From: Consotaella salsifontis
Lineage (GTDB): Bacteria; Pseudomonadota; Alphaproteobacteria; Rhizobiales; Rhizobiaceae
DNA length: 64,000 bases
Direction of reading: 5' to 3'
NCBI RefSeq assembly: GCF_900167365.1
Contig: NZ_FUXL01000002.1
Span: forward strand, 372,001 to 436,000
The notes below the pieces were generated by a model. The model had not been told where the DNA came from. It saw only the letters and a program-made list of their open reading frames with translations, and made no database searches. Made by a program: the position numbers and the translations under genes. Below are positions 29,185 to 37,961 of the stretch, in pieces; the stretch's first letter is position 1; every line of letters begins with the position of its first letter.

Positions 29185-30177
29185 TCACTGCTGCTGGATC
29201 GGCGCCGGCGCCGGCTCGGCGGGTCCTTCCAGCGGACCGTCCGGCTCGGCCGCGCCCTCGTCGCCGAGAGGCACGACATCGGACAGGTCCGGCGCGTCCG
29301 CCACGGGCGCCTGAGTCGGCTGGCCTGGGCCAGCGGTCCCTTGCGCCGGCGCGGGCGTTGTTGCCGGTGCCTCAGGCGCCGCCGCCGGGGCGGCCGGCTC
29401 GCTCGTGCTCGGCTCCATTGTGGGCGCGCCAAGAATCGACGGAAGGTCCAATGTTTCCGGCGATACCGCTTCGGCGCCGGCATCAGGGGCGGCGGCGGAG
29501 GCTTCTCCCGGCTTCGGGGGGGCGCCGTCCGCGGCGATGACATCGAGCATCAGGCGCGCCCGCTCCATCATGCCGCGCGGCGTCGCGCCATCGCCGACGA
29601 GCTGATCGAACAGCTTCTTGGCGTCGTCGACATCGCCCGCCTTCCAGGACGCGAGTGCCAAAGCCTCGCGCGCCGGGGCGCGCAGCGCCTGGTCATCGGT
29701 GCTTAAACGCTCCACCTCACGCCGCACGTCGTCGAGGCTCCCCTCGTCGACGAGAATATAGCCGGCGCGTAGGGCCGCCATGTCCCGCAGCGGCTGGGGA
29801 GCCGAGGCGTTCTGCTCGACGGTCTGGTACTCGGCGATCGCCGCCTTGGGATTTCCCGAGGCCAGCTGAACGGCGGCAAGGCGCATGCGCGCCAGAACCG
29901 GATAGACGCCGTAACCCTCGTCGGCGATCGCCTTCAGCGCGGTGATCGCCTCCTCGTTCTTGCCCTCGTCGGCAAGGTCGCTGGCGGCAATGAATCGGTC
30001 GCCGGCGGCATCGGCCTGAGCAGTCTGGTAGCGATCCCAGGCGACAATGCCGGCAGTCACCACGACAATGGCCACCGCAGCGCCGATCACCAGCTTGCCG
30101 TATCTGCTCCAGAGCGCCTTCGCCCGATCCTGGCGGAGCTCCTCGCTCACCTCGCGAAAGAAACTGTCGTCGCTCAT
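29185..30177 (-). CDS. YfgM-like membrane-anchored TPR protein
   Basis: A 330-residue protein from MSDDSFFREVSEELRQDR. A single membrane helix (LVIGAAVAIVVVTAGIVAW) at residues 31-50 is followed by TPR-like helices in the periplasm up to about 220. The last 110 residues are extremely rich in Pro, Ala and Glu (EPAAPAAAPEAPATTPAPAQ). YfgM of E. coli associates with SecYEG and periplasmic chaperones; the neighbouring der gene fits the conserved yfgM-bamB-der order, but bamB is absent here. ATGs at 30189 and 30207 are alternative starts. Confidence 0.82.
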   Translation of the reverse strand: MSDDSFFREVSEELRQDRAKALWSRYGKLVIGAAVAIVVVTAGIVAWDRYQTAQADAAGDRFIAASDLADEGKNEEAITALKAIADEGYGVYPVLARMRLAAVQLASGNPKAAIAEYQTVEQNASAPQPLRDMAALRAGYILVDEGSLDDVRREVERLSTDDQALRAPAREALALASWKAGDVDDAKKLFDQLVGDGATPRGMMERARLMLDVIAADGAPPKPGEASAAAPDAGAEAVSPETLDLPSILGAPTMEPSTSEPAAPAAAPEAPATTPAPAQGTAGPGQPTQAPVADAPDLSDVVPLGDEGAAEPDGPLEGPAEPAPAPIQQQ

Positions 30178-30298
30178 CCAAACACTCATCGCGCTCTCGG
30201 CGCACATCGCCCTTCGGCGACATCCGCTTGTTCCTGGCGTCTTCTAACGATTTTTCGGCGGCGTTAAAGAGGTGCGCCGACAGGTTCGCGCGAATCGC

Positions 30299-30877
30299 TC
30301 ACGCGAGCGGGGAAACTCCGAACAACCATTCATGGACGTCGCCGAGCAGCAGAGCCGCAATAATCAACCCGATCACGATGGCGCCGACATCGCCGCGAAC
30401 GCCGGCCGCGACGGGGTATTCACCCGAGCGGCGGCTTCGCGAGAGGGAAGCCACATAATCGACGACGGCCCAAATGAAGAAGGCGCCGAACAGCAACACG
30501 TCGGCGCTGGTTCCATTGGAAAGAAGATGGCCGAACGCCCAAACCGCGACGCCGAGGACCATCGGATGAACCACGGCGGCCTTGATGCGGCCCGTGGGCC
30601 CGTAGGCTGAAACGACGAGGATCAGGGCGATAGGCACGAGAAGAAGAGCGACGTGCCGCATGCCTACCGGGGGCTGCCAGACGAGGCCCGCGTTCGCTCG
30701 GGCAGTACCGAAGCCCCAGACGATCAGAAAGAGGCCGATCAGGGAAACGACACTGTAGATGCCCTTGTAGGACATTTCGCCGAAACGCCTGATCAACGCT
30801 TCCCGCGCGCCTGCGGCGAAGATGCGGCTCGAATGCAGTCCCAGAAACAGGACAAGCCCCAGCACGAGGACCTTCAT
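30299..30877 (-). CDS. NnrU family protein
   Basis: A 192-residue integral membrane protein with about six hydrophobic segments. It starts MKVLVLGLVLFLGLHSSRIF at 30877 with GGAG 6 bases upstream; HSSRIF and AYGPTGRIKAAVVHPMVLGVAVWAFGHLL carry the conserved histidines of the NnrU family. NnrU was first linked to nitrite/nitric oxide reduction and resembles the isoprenoid enzyme Z-ISO, a haem b isomerase. No denitrification gene is nearby. Confidence 0.9.
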   Translation of the reverse strand: MKVLVLGLVLFLGLHSSRIFAAGAREALIRRFGEMSYKGIYSVVSLIGLFLIVWGFGTARANAGLVWQPPVGMRHVALLLVPIALILVVSAYGPTGRIKAAVVHPMVLGVAVWAFGHLLSNGTSADVLLFGAFFIWAVVDYVASLSRSRRSGEYPVAAGVRGDVGAIVIGLIIAALLLGDVHEWLFGVSPLA

Positions 30878-31065
30878 GCGCCGCTCCGTATTCCCAACGC
30901 CTCGCCATCGCCGGGCACTTTTCCGACTCGGCGACGAAAGCAATTTCGCCCATCCATGATAACAGAGGGCGATATCCACCGCCACGATGTCGCAAGCCTC
31001 CCATTGAACGAAGCGCCGCGCCATCCGTGCTGTGGCGAGCGGCGTGTTCTTAGCGGGAGACCGGC

Positions 31066-31524
31066 ATGACGAACCTTTTGATCCGGGCGGCGCGAGCCGA
31101 GGATCTCGATGCACTGGTGGCGCTCTTTGCCGACGACCCTCTCGGAGGGCACGGCGACAGCAGCGAGGCGGAGTTGCGGCCGCTCTACCGGGCCGCCTTC
31201 GAGCGCTGCGCGGCCAGTCCGGCTGAAGACATTTTCGTCGCGGAGGAGGATGGCGTGGTCGTCGGCACTTTCCACCTCAGCTTCACCAATACCCTGACGT
31301 CGCGCGGCGCCATCAAGGCCAGGATCGAGGCGGTTCAGGTGCGGGCAGACCGGCGCGGTCGCCGCTTCGGCGAGGCGATGGTGAAGCGGGCAATGGAACT
31401 GGCGCGCGAGGCCGGCGCCGAATCGCTATCGCTGACCTCGAACGCCCGCCGCCTCGACGCCCACCGCTTCTATGAACGTCTCGGTTTTTCCAAGACCCAC
31501 GCGGGCTTCAAGATCAGCCTTTGA
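31066..31524 (+). CDS. GNAT family N-acetyltransferase
   Basis: A 152-residue acetyl-CoA-dependent transferase. The fold is seen in IRAARAEDLDALVALF, IFVAEEDGVVVGTFHL, the acetyl-CoA loop VQVRADRRGRRFGEAMVKRAM (the R/Q-x-x-G-x-G/A site) and the final SNARRLDAHRFYERLGF. It most resembles small single-domain GNATs of unknown acceptor. It starts 188 bases from nnrU on the other strand and converges on the ProX-like gene. Confidence 0.9.
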   Translation: MTNLLIRAARAEDLDALVALFADDPLGGHGDSSEAELRPLYRAAFERCAASPAEDIFVAEEDGVVVGTFHLSFTNTLTSRGAIKARIEAVQVRADRRGRRFGEAMVKRAMELAREAGAESLSLTSNARRLDAHRFYERLGFSKTHAGFKISL

Positions 31525-31550
31525 GCAGAGCCCCTGGGGCAAAAGCCAAA

Positions 31551-31574
31551 GGCCGGCGGATCGCGCCGCCGGCC
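31551..31574. terminator. Terminator hairpin between GNAT and ProX-like genes
   Basis: GGCCGGCGG / CCGCCGGCC with a 6-base loop, followed by CCGTTT on the plus strand. It sits between two convergent genes and can serve both. Confidence 0.75.
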
Positions 31575-31614
31575 CCGTTTCAACATGGAATGGCGTGATG
31601 GCCATTCTTGAACC

Positions 31615-32619
31615 TCAGAGGGCGGCCTTCACCTTCTCGGCCACCTCGGGGGAAACCCATTTCGACCAGATGTCCTCATGCGTCTCCAGGAACTGGAGCG
31701 CGGTGTCCTCGCCCGTCGCCTGATTCTCGTCCTTCCAGGCGAGAATCGAGTTGACCGTATCGTTCCCCCAAGAGCGGTTCTTGAGATACTCGGCAACCTT
31801 GGGCGACTCCTTGGCGAGGCGCGGGGTGATGAGCGTGTAGACGTCTGCCGGCGTCCAGGCGTTCTTCTTCGGGTTCTCGCAGTCCGGCTGGGTGGTGCAG
31901 GTCTTCCACTCCTGCTGATCGAATGGAACGTCGAATTCCAGGAGCTTCATCGGATAGCGACCGATGATCGCGGTCGGCGACCAATAATAGCCGAGCCAAC
32001 CCTTCTTGCTTTCGAAGGCGTTGGCGATCGAGCCGTCAAGACCGGCGGACGAGCCGGTATCGACCATGACGAAGCCGTTCTTCTCGCCATCATAGGCCTT
32101 GAAGAAGTTGCGAACCATGATCTGGCAGCCCCAGCCGGCCGGGCAATCATAGACGGCTCCCTTGGAAGGATCTTCCGGCGCGGGGAAAAGCTCGGGGTGC
32201 GCGAAGGCATCAGAGAGCTTTTGAATGTCCGGATGCTCGTCGGCGATATACTGCGGAATCCAGAAACCCTCCTGGCTGCCGTCCGAGAGAACCTTGGCGG
32301 CATATTCGATGCGCCCGTCCTTTACGGCAGCGTCGATCTGCTCGCGGAACTGGTTGACGAACATCTCGGGGGCAACGTCTGGCTCACCCTTTTCGGTCAT
32401 CGACGTAAAGGTCGGCATGGTGTCGCCCGGCACCAGCTCGGCATCGCAACCGAACCCGTGTTCCAGGATGAACCGGTCGATCTCCCCCATGACCTCGGCC
32501 GAGGCCCAGCTCATATTGGCGATGGTGATCTTCCCACAGGCCGAATCGTCGGCTGCTGCGGCGCCGGTCAGCGCGCCGAGAGCGAGCGCTGCGGCGGCTG
32601 TCGTGATCAAGAATTTCAT
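31615..32619 (-). CDS. Periplasmic binding protein for quaternary amines (ProX/OpuAC family), orphan
   Basis: A 334-residue exported binding protein: signal peptide MKFLITTAAAALALGALTGA, mature end near ADDSACGK. The OpuAC-type fold is shown by KITIANMSWASAEVMGEID, VPGDTMPTFTSMTEKGEPD, YDCPAGWGCQIMVRNFF and WLGYYWSPTAIIGRYPM, where tryptophan and tyrosine residues would form the aromatic cage for glycine betaine, choline or proline betaine. GGGAGAAG precedes the ATG. No permease or ATPase gene is next to it, so it must work with a transporter encoded elsewhere. Confidence 0.88.
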   Translation of the reverse strand: MKFLITTAAAALALGALTGAAAADDSACGKITIANMSWASAEVMGEIDRFILEHGFGCDAELVPGDTMPTFTSMTEKGEPDVAPEMFVNQFREQIDAAVKDGRIEYAAKVLSDGSQEGFWIPQYIADEHPDIQKLSDAFAHPELFPAPEDPSKGAVYDCPAGWGCQIMVRNFFKAYDGEKNGFVMVDTGSSAGLDGSIANAFESKKGWLGYYWSPTAIIGRYPMKLLEFDVPFDQQEWKTCTTQPDCENPKKNAWTPADVYTLITPRLAKESPKVAEYLKNRSWGNDTVNSILAWKDENQATGEDTALQFLETHEDIWSKWVSPEVAEKVKAAL

Positions 32620-32739
32620 CGTCTTCTCCCGTCGAGGGGCCGTTGGCGTTGCTGGGAGGCAACTAGAACGTTTGACGAAAACGACGAGGGGATGCCGGCC
32701 CCCTAATTCCAAATAGCCTCAAGACCGTCTCACTGGACA

Positions 32740-33489
32740 TCAAGCCATGGAAAAAATCCCGAACATCGTGCCCTCGAGATCGAGCGCTTGCGCGATGCGG
32801 CCGCCTGGCACTTCACTCGGCCCCCAGACGACGCGCCCGCCAGCCTGCTCTATCCGCGCCATGCCAGCCTCGACGGCATCGACGACGAAATAGAAGAGCC
32901 AGCTGGACTGCCGGAAATACGGAGGCGCCCTCATGATGCCTCCGGCGGCTTGCCCGCCAACCGTAAAGGTCTGGTAGGTGCCCATCTCCCCCATGTCGAA
33001 GGCCTGGTCCTTCTGCCAACCGAACAGCTTCGAGTAGAAAAGAAAGGCGGCATCTGGATCAAAGGTGTGGAGCTCTCGCCAGCAGACCGTTCCGGTTGTT
33101 GCGATGGAGGCAGCAGGCGGCACGATCGAATCGTCGGTCAATGCGAAGACTCCGAAAGCAGCGCCTGTCGGATCCTGGAGAATGGCGAAGCGGACCATGC
33201 CAGGGATCGTCTCCGCTTCGTGCAGGAGGCGTGCTCCGGCGCCGAGAGCGGCCTCGACGGTGGCGTCGACATCATCCACCTGAACGAGACCCGTCCAACC
33301 CGTGGAGATGTCTGCGGCTATTTCCATCATGCCGCCGATCGGCCCGCCGCCTGCGACAAGCCATTGATAGGGGCGCCCTCCGACGTCCCCGCCCTGGAAG
33401 GTCCACCCAACAACATCACCATAGAACGACTGGGATGCCGCAGCATTTGAGGTTGCCAACTCGTACCAGGAAAAGCCATTGCGGATCAT
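32740..33489 (-). CDS. VOC family protein (tandem glyoxalase/bleomycin-resistance fold)
   Basis: A 249-residue protein with two VOC domains: first MIRNGFSWYELATSNAAASQ to VFALTD (about 1-125), second TVCWRELHTFDPDAAFLFYS to the end. The WYEL and WREL motifs, each with a potential metal-ligand glutamate, are typical of the two-domain family that includes CFP-30B-like proteins. Substrate unknown; thiol conjugation or dioxygenase chemistry are both possible. It diverges from the MarR gene across 71 bases that hold a palindrome, so MarR probably controls it. Confidence 0.88.
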   Translation of the reverse strand: MIRNGFSWYELATSNAAASQSFYGDVVGWTFQGGDVGGRPYQWLVAGGGPIGGMMEIAADISTGWTGLVQVDDVDATVEAALGAGARLLHEAETIPGMVRFAILQDPTGAAFGVFALTDDSIVPPAASIATTGTVCWRELHTFDPDAAFLFYSKLFGWQKDQAFDMGEMGTYQTFTVGGQAAGGIMRAPPYFRQSSWLFYFVVDAVEAGMARIEQAGGRVVWGPSEVPGGRIAQALDLEGTMFGIFSMA

Positions 33490-33537
33490 GAAACCCCCTA
33501 TGGCCGCCATCGCGGCAGAATGTCGCTTCCCTTTTAA

Positions 33538-33549
33538 GTTGATATCAAC
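33538..33549. promoter_or_regulatory. Palindromic operator in the VOC-marR intergenic region
   Basis: GTTGATATCAAC is a perfect 12-bp palindrome ending 11 bases before the marR start codon and 48 bases from the VOC start. The position suits autorepression by MarR and control of the divergent VOC gene. Confidence 0.7.
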
Positions 33550-33560
33550 ATAATAAGACC

Positions 33561-34034
33561 ATGTCAAATGACGATTCGGTTGCCTTCGCGACCACGATTC
33601 ACGTCCGCGATACCTGTCTCTGCCTTCATGCACAGCGCGCCGCGCGAGCCTTGGCGCGTCACTTCGACGAGGTGTTTCGCCCGCTCAACCTGACGAACGG
33701 ACAGTTTTCGTTGATGATGTCGCTGAACAGGCCGAAGCCGCCCACTCTCTCCGCCGTCGCCGACCTTTTGGCCATGGATCGGACAACGTTGACCGCCGCG
33801 CTGAAGGCTCTGGAGCGGCGCGGGCTGGTCGCGGTCGCGGCCGATAGGCAAGACAAGCGGGTGCGCCGCCTGTCGCTGACGCCGGATGGCTCGCGGCTCC
33901 TGGCAGAGGCACTACCCCTGTGGGTCAAGATGCACCGCGCGCTGGATGAGGATATCGCGCCGCTTTCGAGCGACACCTTGCGCGAGGGGCTGATGGCCCT
34001 GTCGAACTGGGACCCGTCGAAGCGCGACGGCTAA
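33561..34034 (+). CDS. MarR family transcriptional regulator
   Basis: A 157-residue winged helix regulator. The DNA-binding part is PTLSAVADLLAMDRTTLTAALKALERRGLV, the wing ADRQDKRVRRLSLTPDGSRLL, and flanking helices form the dimer interface. Near the N-terminus, DTCLCLHAQRAAR holds two cysteines two residues apart, a place where several MarR proteins sense oxidants or electrophiles. Divergent from the VOC gene with a palindrome between them. Confidence 0.93.
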   Translation: MSNDDSVAFATTIHVRDTCLCLHAQRAARALARHFDEVFRPLNLTNGQFSLMMSLNRPKPPTLSAVADLLAMDRTTLTAALKALERRGLVAVAADRQDKRVRRLSLTPDGSRLLAEALPLWVKMHRALDEDIAPLSSDTLREGLMALSNWDPSKRDG

Positions 34035-34201
34035 GGCCGAGGCGACTGCCGGGGCGACTAAGGCCAGCCACGGCGGCACTGCTCTCCCGCCAGACGGAAC
34101 AGCGGCGGATTCATCATCCGGCGCGGCAGAATTCTTCAGCGCGGCGGCGCGAGCGAGCGAGGCGGCTACGGAGTCGCGCCGCCCCGGCTTCATCATCGTC
34201 T

Positions 34202-34555
34202 TCAGGCGCGCTTGACGTAGGCCCAGGCTTCCGTGCCCGACTTCAAGGTCACGCGGGTGCGCTTGTAGTCGGAGACCTCATATTCGTCTGTCGCCTGGAG
34301 CTCGGCCTTGGTGACTTCGAGCACCTTGCCCTTCACCGATTTGGTCGGATCGTCGCATTTGACGGCGATGCGGTGGGCGTGGCGGCCGCTCTTGCGCGTG
34401 ACCTCCGGATCGGTGATCTCGATCACCTGCTGCATATAGCCAGGCAATTCATCTTCCTTGCCTTCCAGCACACGACCGAATGTCGACTGCTGGACGCCGT
34501 CCTGCTGCAGCGTGCCATAGGTGAAAAGATATTCTTTTTGATTGTCCGTCGTCAT
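34202..34555 (-). CDS. Gamma-glutamylcyclotransferase family protein (AIG2-like)
   Basis: A 117-residue protein with the family's YGTL signature in EYLFTYGTLQQDGVQQ, which forms the gamma-glutamyl binding cavity, and a later VKGKVLEVTKAELQATDEYE where the first glutamate of the E-V-T-K / D-E-Y-E region would be catalytic. Such enzymes release 5-oxoproline from gamma-glutamyl amines or peptides. I take the ATG at 34555 (MTTDNQKEY), with AAGGCGGA in front; another ATG lies at 34573. Confidence 0.87.
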   Translation of the reverse strand: MTTDNQKEYLFTYGTLQQDGVQQSTFGRVLEGKEDELPGYMQQVIEITDPEVTRKSGRHAHRIAVKCDDPTKSVKGKVLEVTKAELQATDEYEVSDYKRTRVTLKSGTEAWAYVKRA

Positions 34556-35123
34556 CGTTTCCGCCTTCTTCATTGGAATGCTGCACAGGCGCGAGGAGGC
34601 TTCTCCCACCCATCGGGGCGCGCCGCCCCCGTACACTTTGCCGAACCTGCTCCGGCCGCTGGGCCAGGATATGGCACATGACAGTATCGGGCGCCGAATC
34701 GCCGCGCTCGGAGAACCAAGGACGTTCTTCCCCCTTCCCGGGCGATCGCGCCGAATTCTCCCAATGCCGTGGCTCCGCCCACTTCGCCACAATCCTCTTC
34801 ACGTTCCCGGACCGCGCCATCTTTCTCGTGGAACCCGACGCCGGCTTCAGCGTCGTTTATGCGAGGCGATCTGTCGCGATCCTGTCACCAGGGTTGTGCT
34901 CATACGCGCTCGATATAGGGCTCTGAGGGAGCTTAATCTAACGCTTTCCCGAAAAACGAAGCTTCTCGGCTGGTATGCCGCAGGCCTGCCAGCACCCTTC
35001 CGAGGCTGCCAGATGGGCCACAGCGCAAGTGCGTCAAGGTGCTTTTGCGCGCCGTCGCGGCCCATCGCCCACCGATGACCAAGGCTCATCGCAGCAGGTC
35101 GGCGAGAGTGGTTTTCGCGTACA
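34556..35123. other. Gap of about 570 bases with no recognisable gene
   Basis: Open frames here (plus strand 34542-35078 and 34573-34926; minus strand 34847-35089) show no domain, no signal peptide and no convincing ribosome site. Composition is slightly less GC-rich around 34850-34970. It lies just left of the catabolic island and may be degraded coding DNA. Confidence 0.5.
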
Positions 35124-35150
35124 AAAACGCCGCCCGGCGGGCGGCGTTTT
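35124..35150 (-). terminator. Intrinsic terminator of the aldolase-dehydratase operon
   Basis: AAAACGCCGCCC / GGGCGGCGTTTT, a perfect 12-bp stem with a 3-base loop, 61 bases beyond the minus-strand aldolase stop. Confidence 0.9.
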
Positions 35151-35210
35151 CAAGTTCGGCGGCGTCCGGTTACCTTCGGGAAGCCCGCCGGGCTCCGGTG
35201 CCGCGCGCGC

Positions 35211-36020
35211 TCAATACGCTGGCCGGCTGCCCTCGTCTTCTTTGGCGACACCGCGGAGCTCGGCGAGCCAATCGCGCGCGCGGCCCGTCATCATGCCGAT
35301 GTCGGAGGCGACGGCGCAGAAGTTGTAGCCGTAGCCGATGAAGCGGCGAACCATGGCGGGGTTCGGACCGACGATGCCGATCGGCTTGCCGATCTCACGC
35401 GCATCGGCCGCGGCCTTGGCAAGAAGGCTCTGAACCTCGTCACGGCCGATCTCGCCGATCAGCCCCATGGACGCGGCAAGATCGTTGGGACCGACGAAAA
35501 GGGCGTCGATTCCCGGCACCGCGGCGATCTCCTTCAGCCGGCCCACGGCCTCCTCGGTCTCAAGCTGAACGACGACGTAGGTCTCGTCATTGGCCCGCTT
35601 GAGGTAATCCGCGACCGCGCCGAAGCGCGATGCGCGATGCACCGCCGCCACGCCGCGCACGCCGGCCGGCGGATATTTTGCTGCCGCGACCGCCTCGCGC
35701 GCTTCCTCGGCCGTCTGGACGAACGGCACCATGATGGTCTCCGCCCCGGCGTCGAGGACGCGCTTGATGAGCACGCGGTCGTTCCAGGCGATGCGGACCA
35801 GCGGCATGGCCGGCGTCGAGCCTACGGCCCTGAGGATTTCGGGCAGGGTCGAGACGTCCAGCGGGACATGCTCCATGTCGACCACCAGGAAATCGAAGCC
35901 GACATGGCCGACCGCCTCGGTCGGTCCGGCGGCGGCCGACATCAGCCACGTGCCGAGGATCGTTCCGCCCGGATGCTCCACGAAGAACCGCTTGAAAGGG
36001 TTGGAAAGTTCGTTCGTCAT
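35211..36020 (-). CDS. HpcH/HpaI family aldolase (2-keto-3-deoxy acid cleavage)
   Basis: Class II metal-dependent aldolase of 269 residues from MTNELSNPFKRFF (ATG 36020, GAGG upstream). Motifs: FLVVDMEHVPLD with the catalytic histidine, PLVRIAWNDRVLIKRVLDAGAETIMVP-type core (PLVRIAWND), and metal ligands in VVQLETEEAV and FVGPNDLAASMG. Relatives cleave 2-keto-3-deoxy-sugar acids to pyruvate and an aldehyde. Its start is 7 bases after the dehydratase stop, so it should take the dehydratase product; with a pentonate this would give pyruvate and glycolaldehyde. Confidence 0.9.
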   Translation of the reverse strand: MTNELSNPFKRFFVEHPGGTILGTWLMSAAAGPTEAVGHVGFDFLVVDMEHVPLDVSTLPEILRAVGSTPAMPLVRIAWNDRVLIKRVLDAGAETIMVPFVQTAEEAREAVAAAKYPPAGVRGVAAVHRASRFGAVADYLKRANDETYVVVQLETEEAVGRLKEIAAVPGIDALFVGPNDLAASMGLIGEIGRDEVQSLLAKAAADAREIGKPIGIVGPNPAMVRRFIGYGYNFCAVASDIGMMTGRARDWLAELRGVAKEDEGSRPAY

Positions 36021-36027
36021 CACAGCC

Positions 36028-37764
36028 TCAGTAGATCTCGGGTTCGGGCAGGTCGCGCACGCCCGCAAGGAAGTCGAAATCGCAGCCCTTGTCGGCCTGC
36101 GTCACCGAGCGCTGGTAGAGAGCCGTAAAGGAGCTCTCATAGACGCGGGCGGAAGGCTTCAGCGCGGCGCGGCGGCGCGCCAGCTCCTCCTCGCCGACCT
36201 CCATGTCGAGCCGCCCGGCAGGAACGTCGAGCGAAACGAGGTCGCCCGTCTGAAGCAGTGCCAGCGGCCCGCCGACGGCGGCTTCGGGGGAAACGTGAAG
36301 AACGCAGGTGCCGTAGTGCGTGCCGCTCATGCGTCCGTCGCAGATCCGCACGATATCGCGCACGCCCTTCTTCAACAGGGATTTCGGGATCGGCAGATTG
36401 CCCCATTCCGGCATGCCCGGCGCGCCGACGGGCCCGGCATTGCGCAGAACCAGCACCGTGTCCTCGGAAACCTCGAAATCGGCGTCGTCGAGAGCCTTCA
36501 TCATCGCGTCAGGATGATCGAAGACGAGAGCCGGTCCCTTGTGCTTCAGGAACTTCGGATCGGCGGCGGACGACTTCAGCACCGCGCCGTTGGGCGCGAG
36601 GTTGCCGCGCAGGACCACCAGCGTTCGGCCCTTCGACAGCGGCGTGACCGGGTTGGAGACGTCGCGGATCACATCGTCGTTGTAGCACTCGGCGCCTTCG
36701 AGAGCATCGCCGATGGTCTGCCCCTCGACGGTGGGAACGGAAAGATCCAGGTGGTCCTTCACCTTGCCCAGCAGCGCCTTCAGGCCACCGGCGAAGTAGA
36801 AGTCCTCCATCAGATATTCGCCCGACGGGAAGAGGTTGGCCAGCACGGGAATCACCTCTGACTTCGCCGCCATGTCCTCGAGGGAAAGCTCGATGCCAAG
36901 ACGGCCGGCCATGGCGATGAGGTGGATCGCGGCATTGGTCGAGCCGCCGAGCGCCATGTAGGCGACGAGGCCATTCATGAAGCTGCGGCGGTCGAGAAGC
37001 CGCGAGGGCCTCAGATCGTCCCACACCATCTTCACCGCCAGCTCGCCGCAGAGCGAGGCCATGCGCTCATGGCCGGAATCGACAGCGGGAATGGACGAGG
37101 CGCCGGTCGGCGACAGCCCCATGGCGTCGACGATAGAGGTCATGGTCGAGGCCGTGCCCATGGTGTTGCACGTGCCGACCGTGCGCGTCATCGGGCTCTC
37201 GAGATTGATCCATTCCTGGGCGTCGATCTCGCCGCGCCGCAGCATGTCGAAATACTTTTTCGTATGCGTGCCCGCGCCGGTGATCGTGCCCTTGTAGCGC
37301 CCGTTGGACATCGGGCCGGCCGGGCAGAAGATCGACGGCAGATCGGTGGAAAAGGCACCCATGAGCATGCCGGGGGTCGATTTGTCGCAGCCACCCAGAA
37401 GCACCGCGCCGTCGATCGGATGGCAGCGGAGCAGCTCCTCCACCTCCATCGCCAGGAAATTGCGGTAGAGCATGGTGGTCGGCTTGACCATGATCTCGGC
37501 CATGGATTGGGCCGGCAGCTCCACCGGATAGCCGCCCGCCTGCCAGACACCGCGCTTCACCGCCTCCGCCCTATGGCGCAGATGAGCGTGGCAGGCGTTC
37601 ATCTCACTCCAGGTGTTGACGATGCCGATGACCGGCTTGCCCATGAACTCCTCGCGGCGCAGCCCGAATTGCTGCGTGCGCTGGCGATGGGCAAAACCCC
37701 TGATGCTGGTGCCCGCATACCAGCGCTGGCTGCGCAGATCCGACAGTTCCCGTTTTGCCATCAA
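36028..37764 (-). CDS. IlvD/Edd family sugar-acid dehydratase (L-arabinonate dehydratase type)
   Basis: A 578-residue iron-sulfur dehydratase converting aldonic acids to 2-keto-3-deoxy acids. The 2Fe-2S cysteines are in WSEMNACHAH (58), LLGGCDKSTPG (126) and GTCNTMGTAST (199), offset by one from the positions I recall for Rhizobium leguminosarum L-arabinonate dehydratase (59, 127, 200). The probable catalytic serine is in CDGRMSGTHYGTCVLH. Length and the YAGTSIRGFAHRQRTQQFG start fit that subgroup rather than IlvD or 6-phosphogluconate dehydratase. First gene of the operon with the HpaI aldolase. Confidence 0.9.
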   Translation of the reverse strand: MMAKRELSDLRSQRWYAGTSIRGFAHRQRTQQFGLRREEFMGKPVIGIVNTWSEMNACHAHLRHRAEAVKRGVWQAGGYPVELPAQSMAEIMVKPTTMLYRNFLAMEVEELLRCHPIDGAVLLGGCDKSTPGMLMGAFSTDLPSIFCPAGPMSNGRYKGTITGAGTHTKKYFDMLRRGEIDAQEWINLESPMTRTVGTCNTMGTASTMTSIVDAMGLSPTGASSIPAVDSGHERMASLCGELAVKMVWDDLRPSRLLDRRSFMNGLVAYMALGGSTNAAIHLIAMAGRLGIELSLEDMAAKSEVIPVLANLFPSGEYLMEDFYFAGGLKALLGKVKDHLDLSVPTVEGQTIGDALEGAECYNDDVIRDVSNPVTPLSKGRTLVVLRGNLAPNGAVLKSSAADPKFLKHKGPALVFDHPDAMMKALDDADFEVSEDTVLVLRNAGPVGAPGMPEWGNLPIPKSLLKKGVRDIVRICDGRMSGTHYGTCVLHVSPEAAVGGPLALLQTGDLVSLDVPAGRLDMEVGEEELARRRAALKPSARVYESSFTALYQRSVTQADKGCDFDFLAGVRDLPEPEIY

Positions 37765-37961
37765 GGCACTCCATCAACATCAAATTCCACCTCCTGATCG
37801 CCTATCGTGATCGACCAGAGCTCGTCCCAACCGCCGAACACAGCACCGGGCAGCCTGGCGTGGCAGCCGGCGCCGCGGCGCTTCGTTCAACCCTCGGAGG
37901 CGAGCGGGGGGCACATTGCTCCAAAAGATCGGTCTGGACAATACCCATAGGCGTTTGTAGT

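Noticed and set aside
34542-35078. Plus-strand 178-codon open frame in the gap left of the island
   Set aside because: No domain, odd composition, begins inside the oppositely oriented cyclotransferase gene.
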